In this document: piece after piece, positions 27,862 through 36,834 of the stretch
Numbering within the stretch: position 1 is the first letter of the stretch
Layout: each line of letters opens with the position of its first letter
Source of the DNA: Actinomadura sp. DC4
GTDB taxonomy: Bacteria; Actinomycetota; Actinomycetes; Streptosporangiales; Streptosporangiaceae
Reading direction: 5' to 3'
DNA length: 64,000 nt
NCBI RefSeq assembly: GCF_030406325.1
Contig: NZ_JAUEQY010000008.1
Coordinates: 124,001 to 188,000 of the forward strand
The notes under the pieces: model-generated
The model's input: the letters and a program-made list of their open reading frames with translations, nothing else
The model's database searches: none
What the model was told of the DNA's origin: nothing
Made by a program: the position numbers and the translations under genes

Positions 27862-28795
27862 GTGCGGAGACAGGCGCTTCTCATAGCGGCAGATCAGTAC
27901 GGCGCCGAAAGCCTGAGCCGGCTCCGATCGCCGTCGCACGATGTCACGGCGCTTTCCCGCGTACTCGCGGACCCCGAGATCGGGGACTTCTCCGTGGAGT
28001 GCAGCCTCAACAGACCCGCCCACGAGGTCGTCGCCGCGGTGGAAGAGCTCTTCAGCGACAAGCGGCCGGACGACGTCCTGATTGCTGTACTTCTCGTGTC
28101 ACGGGGTGAAAGACGACGCGGGCAGGCTGTTCTTCGCCACCATCAACACGCATCTGAGGAGGCTCGCCTCGAGTTCCGTGCCGGCCTCGTTCGGCGCCGA
28201 GCAGATCAGGCTGAGCGTCTCCCGGAAGATCATCTTGATCCTCGACTGCTGCTACAGCGGTTCCTTCACGGCGGGGATGCTGTCGCGCGGCGGCGACCGG
28301 GTGGAGATCGACGAGCGCCTCGGGGGTTCGGGGCGGGCGATCATCTACTCGTCGGCGTCGCTGGAGTACGCGTTCGAACTGGACGGTGACGCCGAGACCA
28401 GGAGGGCGGTCGGTGCCGAGACGCCGCGGCTCTCGGTCTTCACCGGCGCCATCGTGAACGGCCTTTCCTCCGGACGCGCCGACCGTGACAAAGACGGCCG
28501 GATCAGCGTCGACGAGCTCTACGACTTCGTCTTCGGCGAAGTCGCGGAGGCGACCCCGAAACAGACGCCGGGGAAGTTCATCGACGTCCACGGAGAGCTG
28601 TTCATCGCGCGCAGCCCGATCACCGCCGAACCCGCACGGCTTCCGGAGGACGTGCTCTCGGCCGTGACCCATCCGCTACCGGATCTTCGCAAGGCCGCGG
28701 TGGACACGCTGCGAAGGCTGGTCGTGGCCGGAGGTGAACAGGGAAGGCTCGCCAACGACCAGTTAGTCGGCCTGTTCGAAGACGACAGCCGGTAG
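27862..28795 (+). pseudogene. Caspase-like (peptidase C14) gene with a frameshift
   Basis: Frame 1 from GTG 27862 encodes the N-terminal strand-helix part (RQALLIAADQYG to SDKRPDDVLI). The homologous protein continues only in the +1 frame from 28085: LYFSCHGVKDD with the catalytic His and LILDCCYSGSF with the catalytic Cys, then an EF-hand-like DRDKDGRISVDELYDF and a HEAT-like end. One extra base, G28084, accounts for the shift. A TAG at 28793-28795 then interrupts the frame, which goes on in phase into the membrane protein at 28886. Such caspases act in stress or phage-defence cell death. I see no slippery sequence, so mutation or sequence error is likelier than programmed frameshifting. Confidence 0.75.
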
Positions 28796-28885
28796 GTAGC
28801 CGCCTACGCACGCAAAACGGTCCAGGAAATCCCCGCGGTACCGGAGAGACCACCGCCCGCTGAAGCGAGACCCGCCCGGCAGGCC

Positions 28886-29302
28886 ATGCCGCAGAGAGAA
28901 CGGCGCGCCGCAGGAATGCCGCCGGGCTTCTACCTCTCTTACCTGCTGCCGATGTTCACGAGTCTTTTCTTCCTCATGAGCAAGAACCGGGAGACCCGTT
29001 TCCACGCTCTGCAGTGCGCACTGATCGACGCCCTCACGGTGGGCTACATGATCGCGTACGGGATCCTCGGTGCCGTCTACTCGGCCATCCGCTACGGCGG
29101 AAAGCCGATATCGGACAATGATCCGCTGGACGCGGTGACGGCGATCATCTTCATGGTGCTCCCCCTTGCTCTTCGGGGCTTCTGCCTGGTGAAGCTGGTC
29201 CGGCACAACAGGCCGTTCATCAAATACCTCGGTGCGCTGGCCTCGCGGCTCGCCTATCGCGAGAGGCGAGGGCAATGGACCGGGTGGCCCGGCGCCGGCT
29301 GA
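28886..29302 (+). CDS. Tic20/DUF4870-like membrane protein, probably the detached end of the caspase gene
   Basis: 138 residues with three hydrophobic helices (FYLSYLLPMFTSLFFLM; VGYMIAYGILGAVYSAI; AIIFMVLPLALRGF) and the RFHALQCALID pattern typical of Tic20/DUF4870 proteins. ATG 28886 is in the same frame as the caspase stop 90 nt upstream, and the 30 intervening codons are open and read as a Pro/Ala linker (VAAYARKTVQEIPAVPERP). A GAG-to-TAG change at 28793 would explain the split. It may be translated alone or be part of a dead fusion. Confidence 0.65.
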   Translation: MPQRERRAAGMPPGFYLSYLLPMFTSLFFLMSKNRETRFHALQCALIDALTVGYMIAYGILGAVYSAIRYGGKPISDNDPLDAVTAIIFMVLPLALRGFCLVKLVRHNRPFIKYLGALASRLAYRERRGQWTGWPGAG

Positions 29303-29310
29303 GGCGTGGC

Positions 29311-30189
29311 TCACTCCATGCCGGTCAGTTTGTCGGGGTTGGTCACGCCGTAGATGCCGCGGATCCGGTCGTCCTCCGGGTCCAGGTCGAGGACCATCAC
29401 CGCGAACGGGGAGTCGGCGTTGAAGATCACTGCGGACGGGTCGCCGTTGACCGTCCGGTAGGTCACCGCGAGGTCCTCCGGCAGGCGGGACGCGACGCTG
29501 GAGATCAGCCGGGCGATCTTCTCGCGGCCCTGGATCGGGCGCAGGCCGGCCGACCGGACGCCGCCGCCGTCCGTCCACAGGGTCACGTCCGACGCCAGGA
29601 TCTCGATCAGTTCGCCGATGTCGCCGCCGAACGCCGCCGCCACGAAACGCTCGGTGACCTGCCGCTGCACCCGGGGATCGGCCTGGTAGCGCGGCCGGCG
29701 AGCGTGGACGTGCTTCCGCGCCCGGTGGGCCAGCTGCCGTACGGCCGACGGTGAGCGGTCCAGGATCTCGGCGATCTCCGGGTGGGCGTATCCGAAGACC
29801 TCGTGGAGGACGAAGACGGCCCGTTCCAGCGGCGTCAGCGTCTCCAGTACCACGAGCAGCGCGATCGACACCGACTCCGACCGTACGGCCGGGTCCTCCT
29901 CAGAGGAGGAAGGGGTCAGCAACGGCTCGGGCAGCCACGGGCCGACGTAGCTCTCCCGGCGCCGCGTGATGCTCGCCTGGCGGGCCAGCGCCTCGTTGAC
30001 CGCGATCCGTACGAGATAGGCACGGGGGTTCTCGATCGAGGGTCCCGCGCTCCGGCGCGACCACGACAGCCAGGTGTCCTGAAGGACGTCCTCGGTGTCG
30101 GCGACGCTGCCGAGCAGGTTGTAGACGACCGAGAACAGCAGCTCCCGGTACCCGACGAACACCGACGTCGCCTCGTCGACTTCAGACAT
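29311..30189 (-). CDS. ECF41-type RNA polymerase sigma factor (SigJ-like)
   Basis: Sigma factor of 292 residues: region 2 (SVVYNLLGSVADTEDVLQDTWLSW), region 4 (LERAVFVLHEVFGYAHPEIAEIL) and a C-terminal SnoaL-like domain of about 110 residues. That extension carries the ECF41 marks: WTDGGGVRSAGLRPIQG (family DGGGK, here DGGGV) and the terminal NPDKL. In ECF41 the extension tunes activity in place of an anti-sigma factor. ATG 30189 follows AAAGGAGG. It is divergent from an exporter gene, with ECF41-like -35 motifs in both directions between them. The usual COE oxidoreductase partner is not adjacent. Confidence 0.9.
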   Translation of the reverse strand: MSEVDEATSVFVGYRELLFSVVYNLLGSVADTEDVLQDTWLSWSRRSAGPSIENPRAYLVRIAVNEALARQASITRRRESYVGPWLPEPLLTPSSSEEDPAVRSESVSIALLVVLETLTPLERAVFVLHEVFGYAHPEIAEILDRSPSAVRQLAHRARKHVHARRPRYQADPRVQRQVTERFVAAAFGGDIGELIEILASDVTLWTDGGGVRSAGLRPIQGREKIARLISSVASRLPEDLAVTYRTVNGDPSAVIFNADSPFAVMVLDLDPEDDRIRGIYGVTNPDKLTGME

Positions 30190-30231
30190 GAGCGCCTCCT
30201 TTCCCCCCAAAGAGGCGGCACCGCCTCCAAG

Positions 30232-30288
30232 TGTGACATCCGCCCCCGAGATGTGGTTCATGCCACAACGGGCGCCGCCGATGTCACA
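30232..30288. promoter_or_regulatory. Divergent ECF41-like -35 elements (TGTCACA)
   Basis: TGTCACA occurs on the minus strand at 30238-30232 (toward the sigma gene) and on the plus strand at 30282-30288 (toward the exporter). TGTCACA is the -35 motif I recall for ECF41 targets. The expected CGTC -10 at about 16 nt is not evident on either side. A small inverted repeat, TGTGG and CCACA at 30252-30256 and 30263-30267, lies between them. Confidence 0.45.
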
Positions 30289-30340
30289 CCGCCCCCGCCG
30301 ACGACCCTCTTGGTCTGCGAAAGCCGACGAAAGAGGATGT

Positions 30341-31954
30341 ATGAACAGATGGCGAGGGAACCCGTGGGCGATCCTCTGCGCGCTCAGTCTCGGTTTCTTC
30401 ATGACCCTGCTCGACCTGACCATCGTCAACATCGCGATCCCCGACATGGTCGACAAGCTGAACGCCTCGCTGGACCAGGTCCTCTGGGTGGTCAACGCGT
30501 ACGCGCTGGCGCTGGCCGTCCTTCTGATCACCGCGGGGCGGCTCGGTGACCTGCGGGGGAAGAGGACGCTCTACCTCTCCGGCGTGGCGCTGTTCACGCT
30601 GGCGAGCCTGGCCTGCGGGCTCGCGCAGGGGCCGGGGCAGCTCATCGCGTTCCGCGCCCTGCAGGGCGCGGGGGCGGCGATGCTCATCCCGCAGACGCTG
30701 TCGATGATCGTCGAGGTCTTCCCGAAGGAGAAGCGCGGGGTGGCGCTGGGCGTCTGGGGCGCGACCGCGGGAATGTCCGGGGCGGCCGGGCCGAGCCTCG
30801 GCGGCCTCGTGGTCAGCAGGCTCGACTGGCGTTGGATCTTCTTCATCAACGTGCCGCTCGGCGTGCTGGTGATCGTTCTCGGGCTGCTGGTCATGCCGGC
30901 GGCGCGGCGCACCGTACGGCACCGGTTCGACCTGCCCGGCGTCGTGCTCGCGTCGACCGCGCTGTTCAGCCTGGCCTTCGGGCTGATCGAGGGCGAGAGA
31001 TATGACTGGAACGGCGGGATCAAGGCGACGCTCGCGGCCTCCGCCGTCCTTATGACGATCTTCGTCGTCTACCAGCGTGGTCAGCAGGACAACGAGCCGC
31101 TCGTGCCGTTCGCGCTGTTCAAGGAACGAGCCTTCACGGTCGTCAACTTCGTCGGAGTCGCGGTCTCGTTCGGCATCGTCGGGCTCTCCCTGCCGCTGAC
31201 GATCTACCTCCAGTCGGTGCTCGGCCTCAGCCCGGTCAAGGCCGGACTGATGATGCTGCCTCTGGCGGTGGGCTCGGTGATCAGCGCCGGGCCGGCCGGT
31301 GTGCTCTCCGAGCGGATCGGGAGCAAGTACCTCCTGATGGGCGGGCTGACCGCGTTCGGCGGCGGACTCGTGTGGATCGTCCTGGTGGCCGGCGCCGGCA
31401 GCGGCGGCGGGAGCGTCGTGCTGGCCCCGATGTTCGTCATCGGCCTGGGCGCGGGGTGCACGTTCACCCCGATGGCGGGCGAGGTCATGCGCAACGTCCC
31501 GGCGGCGCTCTCCGGTGCCGCCTCCGGGGTCAACAACGCCCTGCGGCAGGTCGGGTCGGTGCTCGCCGCCGCGGTGATCGGCGCCGTGCTCCAGGAACGG
31601 CTCGTCACCGCGCTCCGGGAGCAGGCGCAGCAGCGGGCCGGAGAGGTGCCCGCCGCGTACCGGAGCGGTTTCGTGCAGGGCTTCGACCAGGCCGGGAAGC
31701 ATCTGGAGATCAGCGGGGGCACGAGGCCGCCCGCCGGTCTCCCGGCCGACGTCGCCCACCGTATCGACACGGTCGCGGCCCAGGTGTTCGGGCACGGGTT
31801 CGTCGACGCGATGCGGCCCACGATGCTCGTCTCCGCCGGGGTGCTGGCCGCCGGTGTGGCCGCCTGCCTGCTCCTCAAGACCGTGCGAGGCCCGTCCGAG
31901 AACCCGCACGGCCTGCCAGTGGCAGAAGAGACGCCTGTCCCGCAGCACGGCTAG
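30341..31954 (+). CDS. DHA2-type MFS exporter (EmrB/QacA family)
   Basis: Proton-coupled drug exporter with 14 predicted helices (537 residues). LDLTIVNIAIPDMV in helix 1, GRLGDLRGKRTLYLSG (motif A) and WGATAGMSGAAGPSLGGLVV (motif C) are diagnostic. ATG 30341 follows AAGAGGA; the longer frame lies in the divergent promoter region. It shares that region with the ECF41 sigma gene and may be its target. The hemerythrin gene follows after 11 nt in the same operon. Confidence 0.92.
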   Translation: MNRWRGNPWAILCALSLGFFMTLLDLTIVNIAIPDMVDKLNASLDQVLWVVNAYALALAVLLITAGRLGDLRGKRTLYLSGVALFTLASLACGLAQGPGQLIAFRALQGAGAAMLIPQTLSMIVEVFPKEKRGVALGVWGATAGMSGAAGPSLGGLVVSRLDWRWIFFINVPLGVLVIVLGLLVMPAARRTVRHRFDLPGVVLASTALFSLAFGLIEGERYDWNGGIKATLAASAVLMTIFVVYQRGQQDNEPLVPFALFKERAFTVVNFVGVAVSFGIVGLSLPLTIYLQSVLGLSPVKAGLMMLPLAVGSVISAGPAGVLSERIGSKYLLMGGLTAFGGGLVWIVLVAGAGSGGGSVVLAPMFVIGLGAGCTFTPMAGEVMRNVPAALSGAASGVNNALRQVGSVLAAAVIGAVLQERLVTALREQAQQRAGEVPAAYRSGFVQGFDQAGKHLEISGGTRPPAGLPADVAHRIDTVAAQVFGHGFVDAMRPTMLVSAGVLAAGVAACLLLKTVRGPSENPHGLPVAEETPVPQHG

Positions 31955-31965
31955 AGGAGCGACCG

Positions 31966-32577
31966 ATGACCGAGAAGATCGACTTCACCGAGATGTACGT
32001 CACCCACGACGCCTTCCGCCGCGACCTCGGCCGGCTGGAGGCCGCGGCCCGCGCCGGGAGGACCGACGACCCGCGGGTCCGCGGCGGCTGGGAGAACTTC
32101 AAGGCCCAGCTGCTCGTCCACCACAGCGTCGAGGACGCCTCGCTGTGGCCGCGCCTCGTCCCGGTCGCCACCGAGCCGGAGGCCAAGGGCCTGCTGGAGG
32201 ACATGGAGACCGAGCACGCCCGGATCGATCCGCTGCTCGCCGGGTTCGACCGGGCGCTGGAGGACGGCGCGGACGACCTCGTCGTACGGGCCAAAGAGCT
32301 CGCCGACGTGCTCGGGCAGCATCTCGAACACGAGGAGGAAGAGGCGCTGCCTCTCATCCAGTCGCTCCTGACGCCCGCGGACTGGAAGGCGTTCGGCCGG
32401 GCGATGGCGCGCCGGCAGGGCGTACGGGGCGCGGCGGCCTGGGTTCCGTGGATCACCGACGGCATGGCGCCGGGCGACGCGCGCGCGTTCCTGGGGCGGT
32501 TCCCCGCACCTCTGCGGTTGCTCAACCGGCTGCTGTGGGCCCCGAGGTACGAGAGGCGGCGCCTCTGGAAGTTCTGA
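31966..32577 (+). CDS. Hemerythrin domain protein
   Basis: A 203-residue protein whose first 150 residues form a hemerythrin-like four-helix bundle with ligand candidates HDAFRRDL, HHSVEDASLWP, EHARID and HLEHEEEEALP. Such domains bind a di-iron site and O2 or sense redox or NO. The C-terminal Arg-rich part (RFPAPLRLLNRLLWAPRYERRR) is extra. AGAGGAG precedes ATG 31966, 11 nt after the MFS stop, so co-expression with the exporter is likely. Confidence 0.85.
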   Translation: MTEKIDFTEMYVTHDAFRRDLGRLEAAARAGRTDDPRVRGGWENFKAQLLVHHSVEDASLWPRLVPVATEPEAKGLLEDMETEHARIDPLLAGFDRALEDGADDLVVRAKELADVLGQHLEHEEEEALPLIQSLLTPADWKAFGRAMARRQGVRGAAAWVPWITDGMAPGDARAFLGRFPAPLRLLNRLLWAPRYERRRLWKF

Positions 32578-32597
32578 GGGCACCACCGGGGCCGGGG

Positions 32598-33647
32598 TCA
32601 GCCGCGCAGTTCCCCGGCCAGCGCCGCGGCGAAGGCGTCGACGTCGGCCTCGGTGGTGTCGAAGGAGCACACCCAGCGGACCACGCCGGTCGCCTCGTCC
32701 CACGTCTCGAACGGGAACCGCTTGCTCAGCCGCGCGGCGACGTCCGCGTCGATCCGTACGAACACCTCGTTCGCCTGGGGCTCGTACGCCATCACGACTC
32801 CGGGCAGGTCGCGTACGGCGGCGTGGAGGCGGCCGGCCATCGCGTTCGAATGGCCGGCGCTGCGCAGCCACAGGTCGCCCTCCAGAAGGGCGATGAACTG
32901 CGCGGACACGAAACGCATCTTGGAGGAGAGCTGCATGGCCGTCTTGCGGAGGTACGTCATGCCGCGTGCGGCCTCCGGGTTCACCACGACGACGACCTCG
33001 CCGTACAGCAGGCCGTTCTTGGTGCCGCCGAAGGAGATCACGTCCACGCCGACGTCGGTGGTGAAGGCGCGGAGCGGTAGGTCCAGGGCGGCCGCGGCGT
33101 TGGCGAGGCGGGTGCCGTCGACGTGCACGGCCATGCCGAGGTCGTGGGCGTGCGCGCAGATCGCGGCGATCTCCCCGGCGGTGTAGAGCGTGCCCAGCTC
33201 GGTGCTCTGGGTGATCGAGACGACGCGTGGCTGGGCACGGTGCTCGTCGCCCCAGCCCGTGGCCTGCCGGTCGATCAGCGCGGGGGTGAGCCGGCCGTCC
33301 GGGGTCGGTACGGGCAGCAGCTTCAACCCGCCCGTCTTCTCCGGCGCGCCGCCCTCGTCCATCGCGACGTGGGCGGTCTCCGCGCAGATCACCGCCGACC
33401 ACGGCTCGGTCATCGCCTGCAGGCTCAGCACGTTGGCGCCGGTCCCGTTGAAGACCGGGTACGCCTCGGCCCGCTCGCCGAAGTGTCCCTTGAACACCTC
33501 CTGCAGCCGGGCCGTGTAGACGTCGCCGCCGTACGAGGGCTGGTGCCCGCCGTTGGCGGCGCCGATCGCGGCGAGGACCTCGGGATGAGCGCCTGCGCAG
33601 TTGTCGCTCTTGAAACCGCGCGCGGAAGGATCATGCAGTGGCATCAT
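32598..33647 (-). CDS. Low-specificity L-threonine aldolase
   Basis: PLP enzyme of fold type I that cleaves threonine to glycine and acetaldehyde. The 349 residues include SDNCAGAHPEV near the start, VFNGTGANVL, HVAMDEGGAPE, DGTRLANAAAA with the PLP-ring aspartate, and SFGGTKNGLLYGE with the Schiff-base lysine. The start is set at the first of two adjacent ATGs (33647/33644); the 75 residues upstream in the same frame have no similarity. Genes on both sides are unrelated. Confidence 0.92.
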   Translation of the reverse strand: MMPLHDPSARGFKSDNCAGAHPEVLAAIGAANGGHQPSYGGDVYTARLQEVFKGHFGERAEAYPVFNGTGANVLSLQAMTEPWSAVICAETAHVAMDEGGAPEKTGGLKLLPVPTPDGRLTPALIDRQATGWGDEHRAQPRVVSITQSTELGTLYTAGEIAAICAHAHDLGMAVHVDGTRLANAAAALDLPLRAFTTDVGVDVISFGGTKNGLLYGEVVVVVNPEAARGMTYLRKTAMQLSSKMRFVSAQFIALLEGDLWLRSAGHSNAMAGRLHAAVRDLPGVVMAYEPQANEVFVRIDADVAARLSKRFPFETWDEATGVVRWVCSFDTTEADVDAFAAALAGELRG

Positions 33648-33910
33648 GATGCGGCAAGTATCCCATGGAGTCCGGTTGTGCGGCCGATCACGGTCTTTGC
33701 GTGATTTTTCGGAATGTCGGTGGATGTGCAGGTCAGCGAGCGATATCGGGGGACGCGGTCGATACCTCCTGACTGCGGTGACATGACCGAAGGGTAAAGG
33801 CTTGTTACTTAAGAGGCATTCGAGGCTTCTGACCGATAGTGTGCTCGATGCGCCGCTGATGTTTCGTCTCACGGCCGACCACTGACCACTCCTTCGTTGG
33901 AGGAATCTTC

Positions 33911-34432
33911 ATGCGCCTCAAGAAGGCGAGTCTCGCTTTCACCGGTGCGGCAGCCGCCGTCGCCATCACCACCATGGCCGCGTCCCCCGCGTGGGCCTGC
34001 AGTGACCGGGACCCCGCTCTCAAGCTCCGCGCGTTCTGCGGCAAAGAGGGCCCGGCCTGGATGCTGAGCAACCCGAACGGCTGGGGCGCGGTCCCGGCCA
34101 CCTGGATGGACAACCAGGGCGGCCACAGCAACGGGAAGATCAGCGTTCCCGCCCGTGGCAGCGTCGCCCTGCCGACGCACGCCACCAAGGTGATCGTCAC
34201 CGCATATCGGCCCGACAAGGGCCGTGAGCTGCCGGTCTGGCAGCGACACGGTGCGGTGGGCGCGCTCCTGAGCTGCAAGGCCACCAAGCCCTCGGCCCCG
34301 CCGACCAAGGCGAAGCCCAAGCCCTCGGCGAAGCCGACCGAGACCAGCGAGGCGCCGAAGCCCGTCACGCCGCCCAGCGGCGAGGCGCGGCCCGCGACGC
34401 CCGTGAAGGCGCAGCCGGCGTTCACCGGCTGA
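33911..34432 (+). CDS. Small secreted protein with Pro/Lys-rich tail
   Basis: 173 residues: a signal peptide (SLAFTGAAAAVAITTMAASPAWA), then an about 90-residue domain with cysteines near 30, 43 and 122 and a Trp-rich part (NPNGWGAVPATWMDNQGGHSN), then a Pro/Lys/Ala tail ending PAFTG. The tail looks like a cell-wall-spanning linker, but no sorting signal with a membrane helix follows. GGAGGAA precedes ATG 33911. No known family is recognised. A hairpin terminator follows. Confidence 0.75.
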   Translation: MRLKKASLAFTGAAAAVAITTMAASPAWACSDRDPALKLRAFCGKEGPAWMLSNPNGWGAVPATWMDNQGGHSNGKISVPARGSVALPTHATKVIVTAYRPDKGRELPVWQRHGAVGALLSCKATKPSAPPTKAKPKPSAKPTETSEAPKPVTPPSGEARPATPVKAQPAFTG

Positions 34433-34450
34433 CGACAGTCGTTTTTGGCC

Positions 34451-34478
34451 GGCCCGGGAGCACTCCTGTTCCCGGGCC
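34451..34478 (+). terminator. Terminator-like hairpin
   Basis: GGCCCGGGA and TCCCGGGCC form a perfect 9-bp stem around a 10-nt loop, 18 nt after the stop of the secreted protein and 61 nt before the L,D-transpeptidase gene. The following GTCCTTATCT is only mildly T-rich. Confidence 0.55.
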
Positions 34479-34538
34479 GTCCTTATCTCCGACGGTTTCG
34501 GCCGTCCGTATCACACGCGTCATCGAGGAGCAGGACAG

Positions 34539-35312
34539 ATGTCAATCAGCTTCGCCGTGCCGGGATCGCGGGCGGCGGTCGTGCTGGCCGGTGCCTTGCT
34601 GAGCCTCACCGTGGCCGGCTGTGGCGGGTCCGGTGAGCACACCGCGAGCAGCGCGCCGCCCAGTGGCCCGACGGCCCACGCGCCCGCCGCCACCCCGGTC
34701 GACTTCGGGAACGGCCCGAGCACCATCGCCACCGCTCGCACCGCGACGGTCGACATCTTCAAGGACCCCGGAGACTCGGCGCCGAGCATCCAGTTGCACA
34801 GCCCGAACCCCGACGGCGCGCCCCGGGTGTTCCTGGTGACCGACCGCAAGCCCGGCTGGCTGCACGTCCTCCTCCCCGTGCAGCCGAACGGCAGCACGGG
34901 CTGGATCGCCGCCAAACAGGTCCGCACCGCCAAGACCACCTACTGGATCCAGGTGCTGCGCTCAGGCCACCGCCTGAAGCTCTACCAGGGCAAGAAGGTG
35001 CTGGTCAGCACGCCTGCGGCCATCGGCAGCACCGACACGCCGACCCCGGGCGGCGCGTATTACCTCACCGAGCTGCTGCAGCCGCCGAACCCCAAGGGCG
35101 ACTACGGCCCCTACGCGTACGGGCTGTCCGGGCAGTCGACGGCGCTCACGCAGTTCAACGGCCGCGACCCGGTCATCGGCATCCACGGCACGAACGAGCC
35201 GAAGCTGCTGGGCACCTCGGTCAGCCACGGATGCATCCGTGTCAGCAACACGGTGATCACCCGCCTGGCGAGGATGCTGCCACTCGGCACGCCGGTGCAG
35301 ATCGCCGTCTGA
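34539..35312 (+). CDS. L,D-transpeptidase lipoprotein (YkuD domain)
   Basis: Cell-wall enzyme that forms 3-3 peptide cross-links in peptidoglycan or attaches proteins. The 257-residue precursor has a lipobox LTVAGC with Cys28, a linker, an SH3-like region with GWLHVLLPVQPNGSTGWI, and the YkuD domain ending in IHGTNEPKLLGTSVSHGCIR with His230 and catalytic Cys232. It would be anchored to the outer face of the membrane. ATG 34539 is preceded by GGAGCAGG. Confidence 0.92.
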   Translation: MSISFAVPGSRAAVVLAGALLSLTVAGCGGSGEHTASSAPPSGPTAHAPAATPVDFGNGPSTIATARTATVDIFKDPGDSAPSIQLHSPNPDGAPRVFLVTDRKPGWLHVLLPVQPNGSTGWIAAKQVRTAKTTYWIQVLRSGHRLKLYQGKKVLVSTPAAIGSTDTPTPGGAYYLTELLQPPNPKGDYGPYAYGLSGQSTALTQFNGRDPVIGIHGTNEPKLLGTSVSHGCIRVSNTVITRLARMLPLGTPVQIAV

Positions 35313-35354
35313 GCACGGCCTCGGCGGGGGGCCGGCGCGCCCCCCGTCGGCCGG

Positions 35355-36470
35355 TCAGGCGGCCCGCACCGCGGGAGTGCCGTACCTGACCGCGTCGTAG
35401 TGTCCGAGCAGTTCGTCGCAGATGCCCGCCCAGTCGCGGCCGTACACCGACAGGCGTGCGTGCCCGCCCAAGCGGGTCCGCAGTACGGGGTCGGCCACCA
35501 GAGTGGCGACGGCGGCGCGGAGCGCGGCCGGGTCGTCCGGCGGGTAGAGGAGGCCGTTGTGGCCGGGCCGTACGAGATCCAGCGGGCCGCCCGAGGCCGG
35601 TGCGACCACCGGCAGGCCGGCCGCGAGCCCCTCCTGTACGGCCTGGCCGAAGGTCTCGTCCGCTCCCGTGTGCACGAACACGTCCAGCGACGCCACCAGC
35701 TCCGACAGCTCCGGCCCCGTACGGAAGCCGGTGAAGACGGCGTCCGGCAGCAGGCGTTCGAGCCGCCGCCTCGCCGGGCCGTCCCCGATGACCACCAGAC
35801 GTACGCCGGGCAGGTCGGTCAGGTGGGAGAGCAGCCAGGGGCGCTTCTCCGGAGCGAGCCGCCCGACGTAACCGACGAGCACCTCACCACCGGGCGCCAG
35901 CCGGGCGCGCAGCTCCGCCGACCGGTGCCGGGGGTGGAAGCGCCGGTCGTCCACGCCGCGGGCCCACAGCGCGAGGCGGGGGAAACCACGCCGCCGCAGC
36001 TCGTCCAGCGTGGGCCGGGAGGGCGCCAGCGTTCGGTCCGCGCGCTCGTGGATGCGGCGTAGCCAGGCCCAGACGAGCGTGTCGCCGCCGCGCAGGCCGT
36101 ACCGGCGGACGAACCCGGCCAGATCAGTCTGGAACACCGCCACGGCCGGCACGTCGAGCCGGCGGGCGGCGGCGATCCCGGAGGCGCCGAGCATCAGCGG
36201 CGAGGCGAGGTGCACCACGTCGGGCCGGAAGTCGCGCAGCGCCGCCGTCACCTGCCGTGTGGGCAGCCCGAGGACGAACGAGCGGTAGAAGGGCAGGGGT
36301 ACGCCGGGGGTCAGCCGGAGCCGGTCGTCGGGGTCGCCGGGACCGGGGCCCGGAGCGATGACGAGCACCTCGTGGCCACGGCGGGTCAGGTGGTCCAGCA
36401 CGCGGCAGACAGAGTTGGTCACGCCGTTGACGTGGGGCAGAAAGGACTCAGTGACAATCGCGATCCTCAC
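35355..36470 (-). CDS. GT4 glycosyltransferase, MgtA-like mannosyltransferase
   Basis: GT-B fold enzyme of family GT4 (371 residues). The N-terminus RIAIVTESFLPHVNGVTNSV is typical of GDP-mannose-dependent alpha-mannosyltransferases, and the C-terminal domain has GYVGRLAPEKRP, VIGDGPARR and the donor-binding ETFGQAVQEGLAAGLPVV motif (EX7E). The likely role is in glycolipid or phosphatidylinositol-mannoside synthesis at the inner face of the membrane; the exact acceptor cannot be read. Start GTG 36470; it is monocistronic, and 364 nt separate it from the divergent peptidase. Confidence 0.88.
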   Translation of the reverse strand: MRIAIVTESFLPHVNGVTNSVCRVLDHLTRRGHEVLVIAPGPGPGDPDDRLRLTPGVPLPFYRSFVLGLPTRQVTAALRDFRPDVVHLASPLMLGASGIAAARRLDVPAVAVFQTDLAGFVRRYGLRGGDTLVWAWLRRIHERADRTLAPSRPTLDELRRRGFPRLALWARGVDDRRFHPRHRSAELRARLAPGGEVLVGYVGRLAPEKRPWLLSHLTDLPGVRLVVIGDGPARRRLERLLPDAVFTGFRTGPELSELVASLDVFVHTGADETFGQAVQEGLAAGLPVVAPASGGPLDLVRPGHNGLLYPPDDPAALRAAVATLVADPVLRTRLGGHARLSVYGRDWAGICDELLGHYDAVRYGTPAVRAA

Positions 36471-36834
36471 GGCCGTGAGCGTGACCGCGCCGCGCGACGG
36501 CGCGACCGCGCGGTGGCACCGCGCCGGGAAACATTGCGGAAACGTCGTCTCCCGCCCGTCCGCCGGAGAACTCCGGTGATCTCGTGCCGGACGGGTCGGT
36601 CGGGATGGCCCGCGGCCTGGCGGTCCGATGAGGTCCGCGCGAGCTCAGAGGCGCGATAAAAGCCCTGGTCATCAAATACGACGTACGGTGTTCGCGCGCC
36701 TACTTAAGCGACCCGTCACGATTCTGCAAACATCTCCGCACGCATCTTCTGCGGTGATATCCGACCCCGGGACAATCACCCCTTGTTCACCATTTGTCGG
36801 ATGGATCACACTGTCCGACTTCTAAGGGGGTTTC
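36471..36834. other. 364-nt intergenic region before the S33 peptidase
   Basis: No gene is supported. The right half is AT-richer (TAAGCGACCCGTCACGATTC, AAACATCTCC) and likely holds the peptidase promoter. GTCGGA and TCCGAC at about 36797-36820 form a short inverted repeat around 12 nt that could be an operator. AAGGGGG is the peptidase ribosome-binding site. Confidence 0.4.

Noticed and set aside
28081-28090. Programmed +1 frameshift in the caspase gene
   Set aside because: No slippery codon, stop codon or stimulatory structure is apparent at the shift; mutation or sequence error explains it better.
30188-30340. Extended N-terminus of the exporter
   Set aside because: The 51 extra codons lie in the divergent promoter region and show no membrane or conserved sequence; ATG 30341 has a ribosome-binding site and begins the conserved part.
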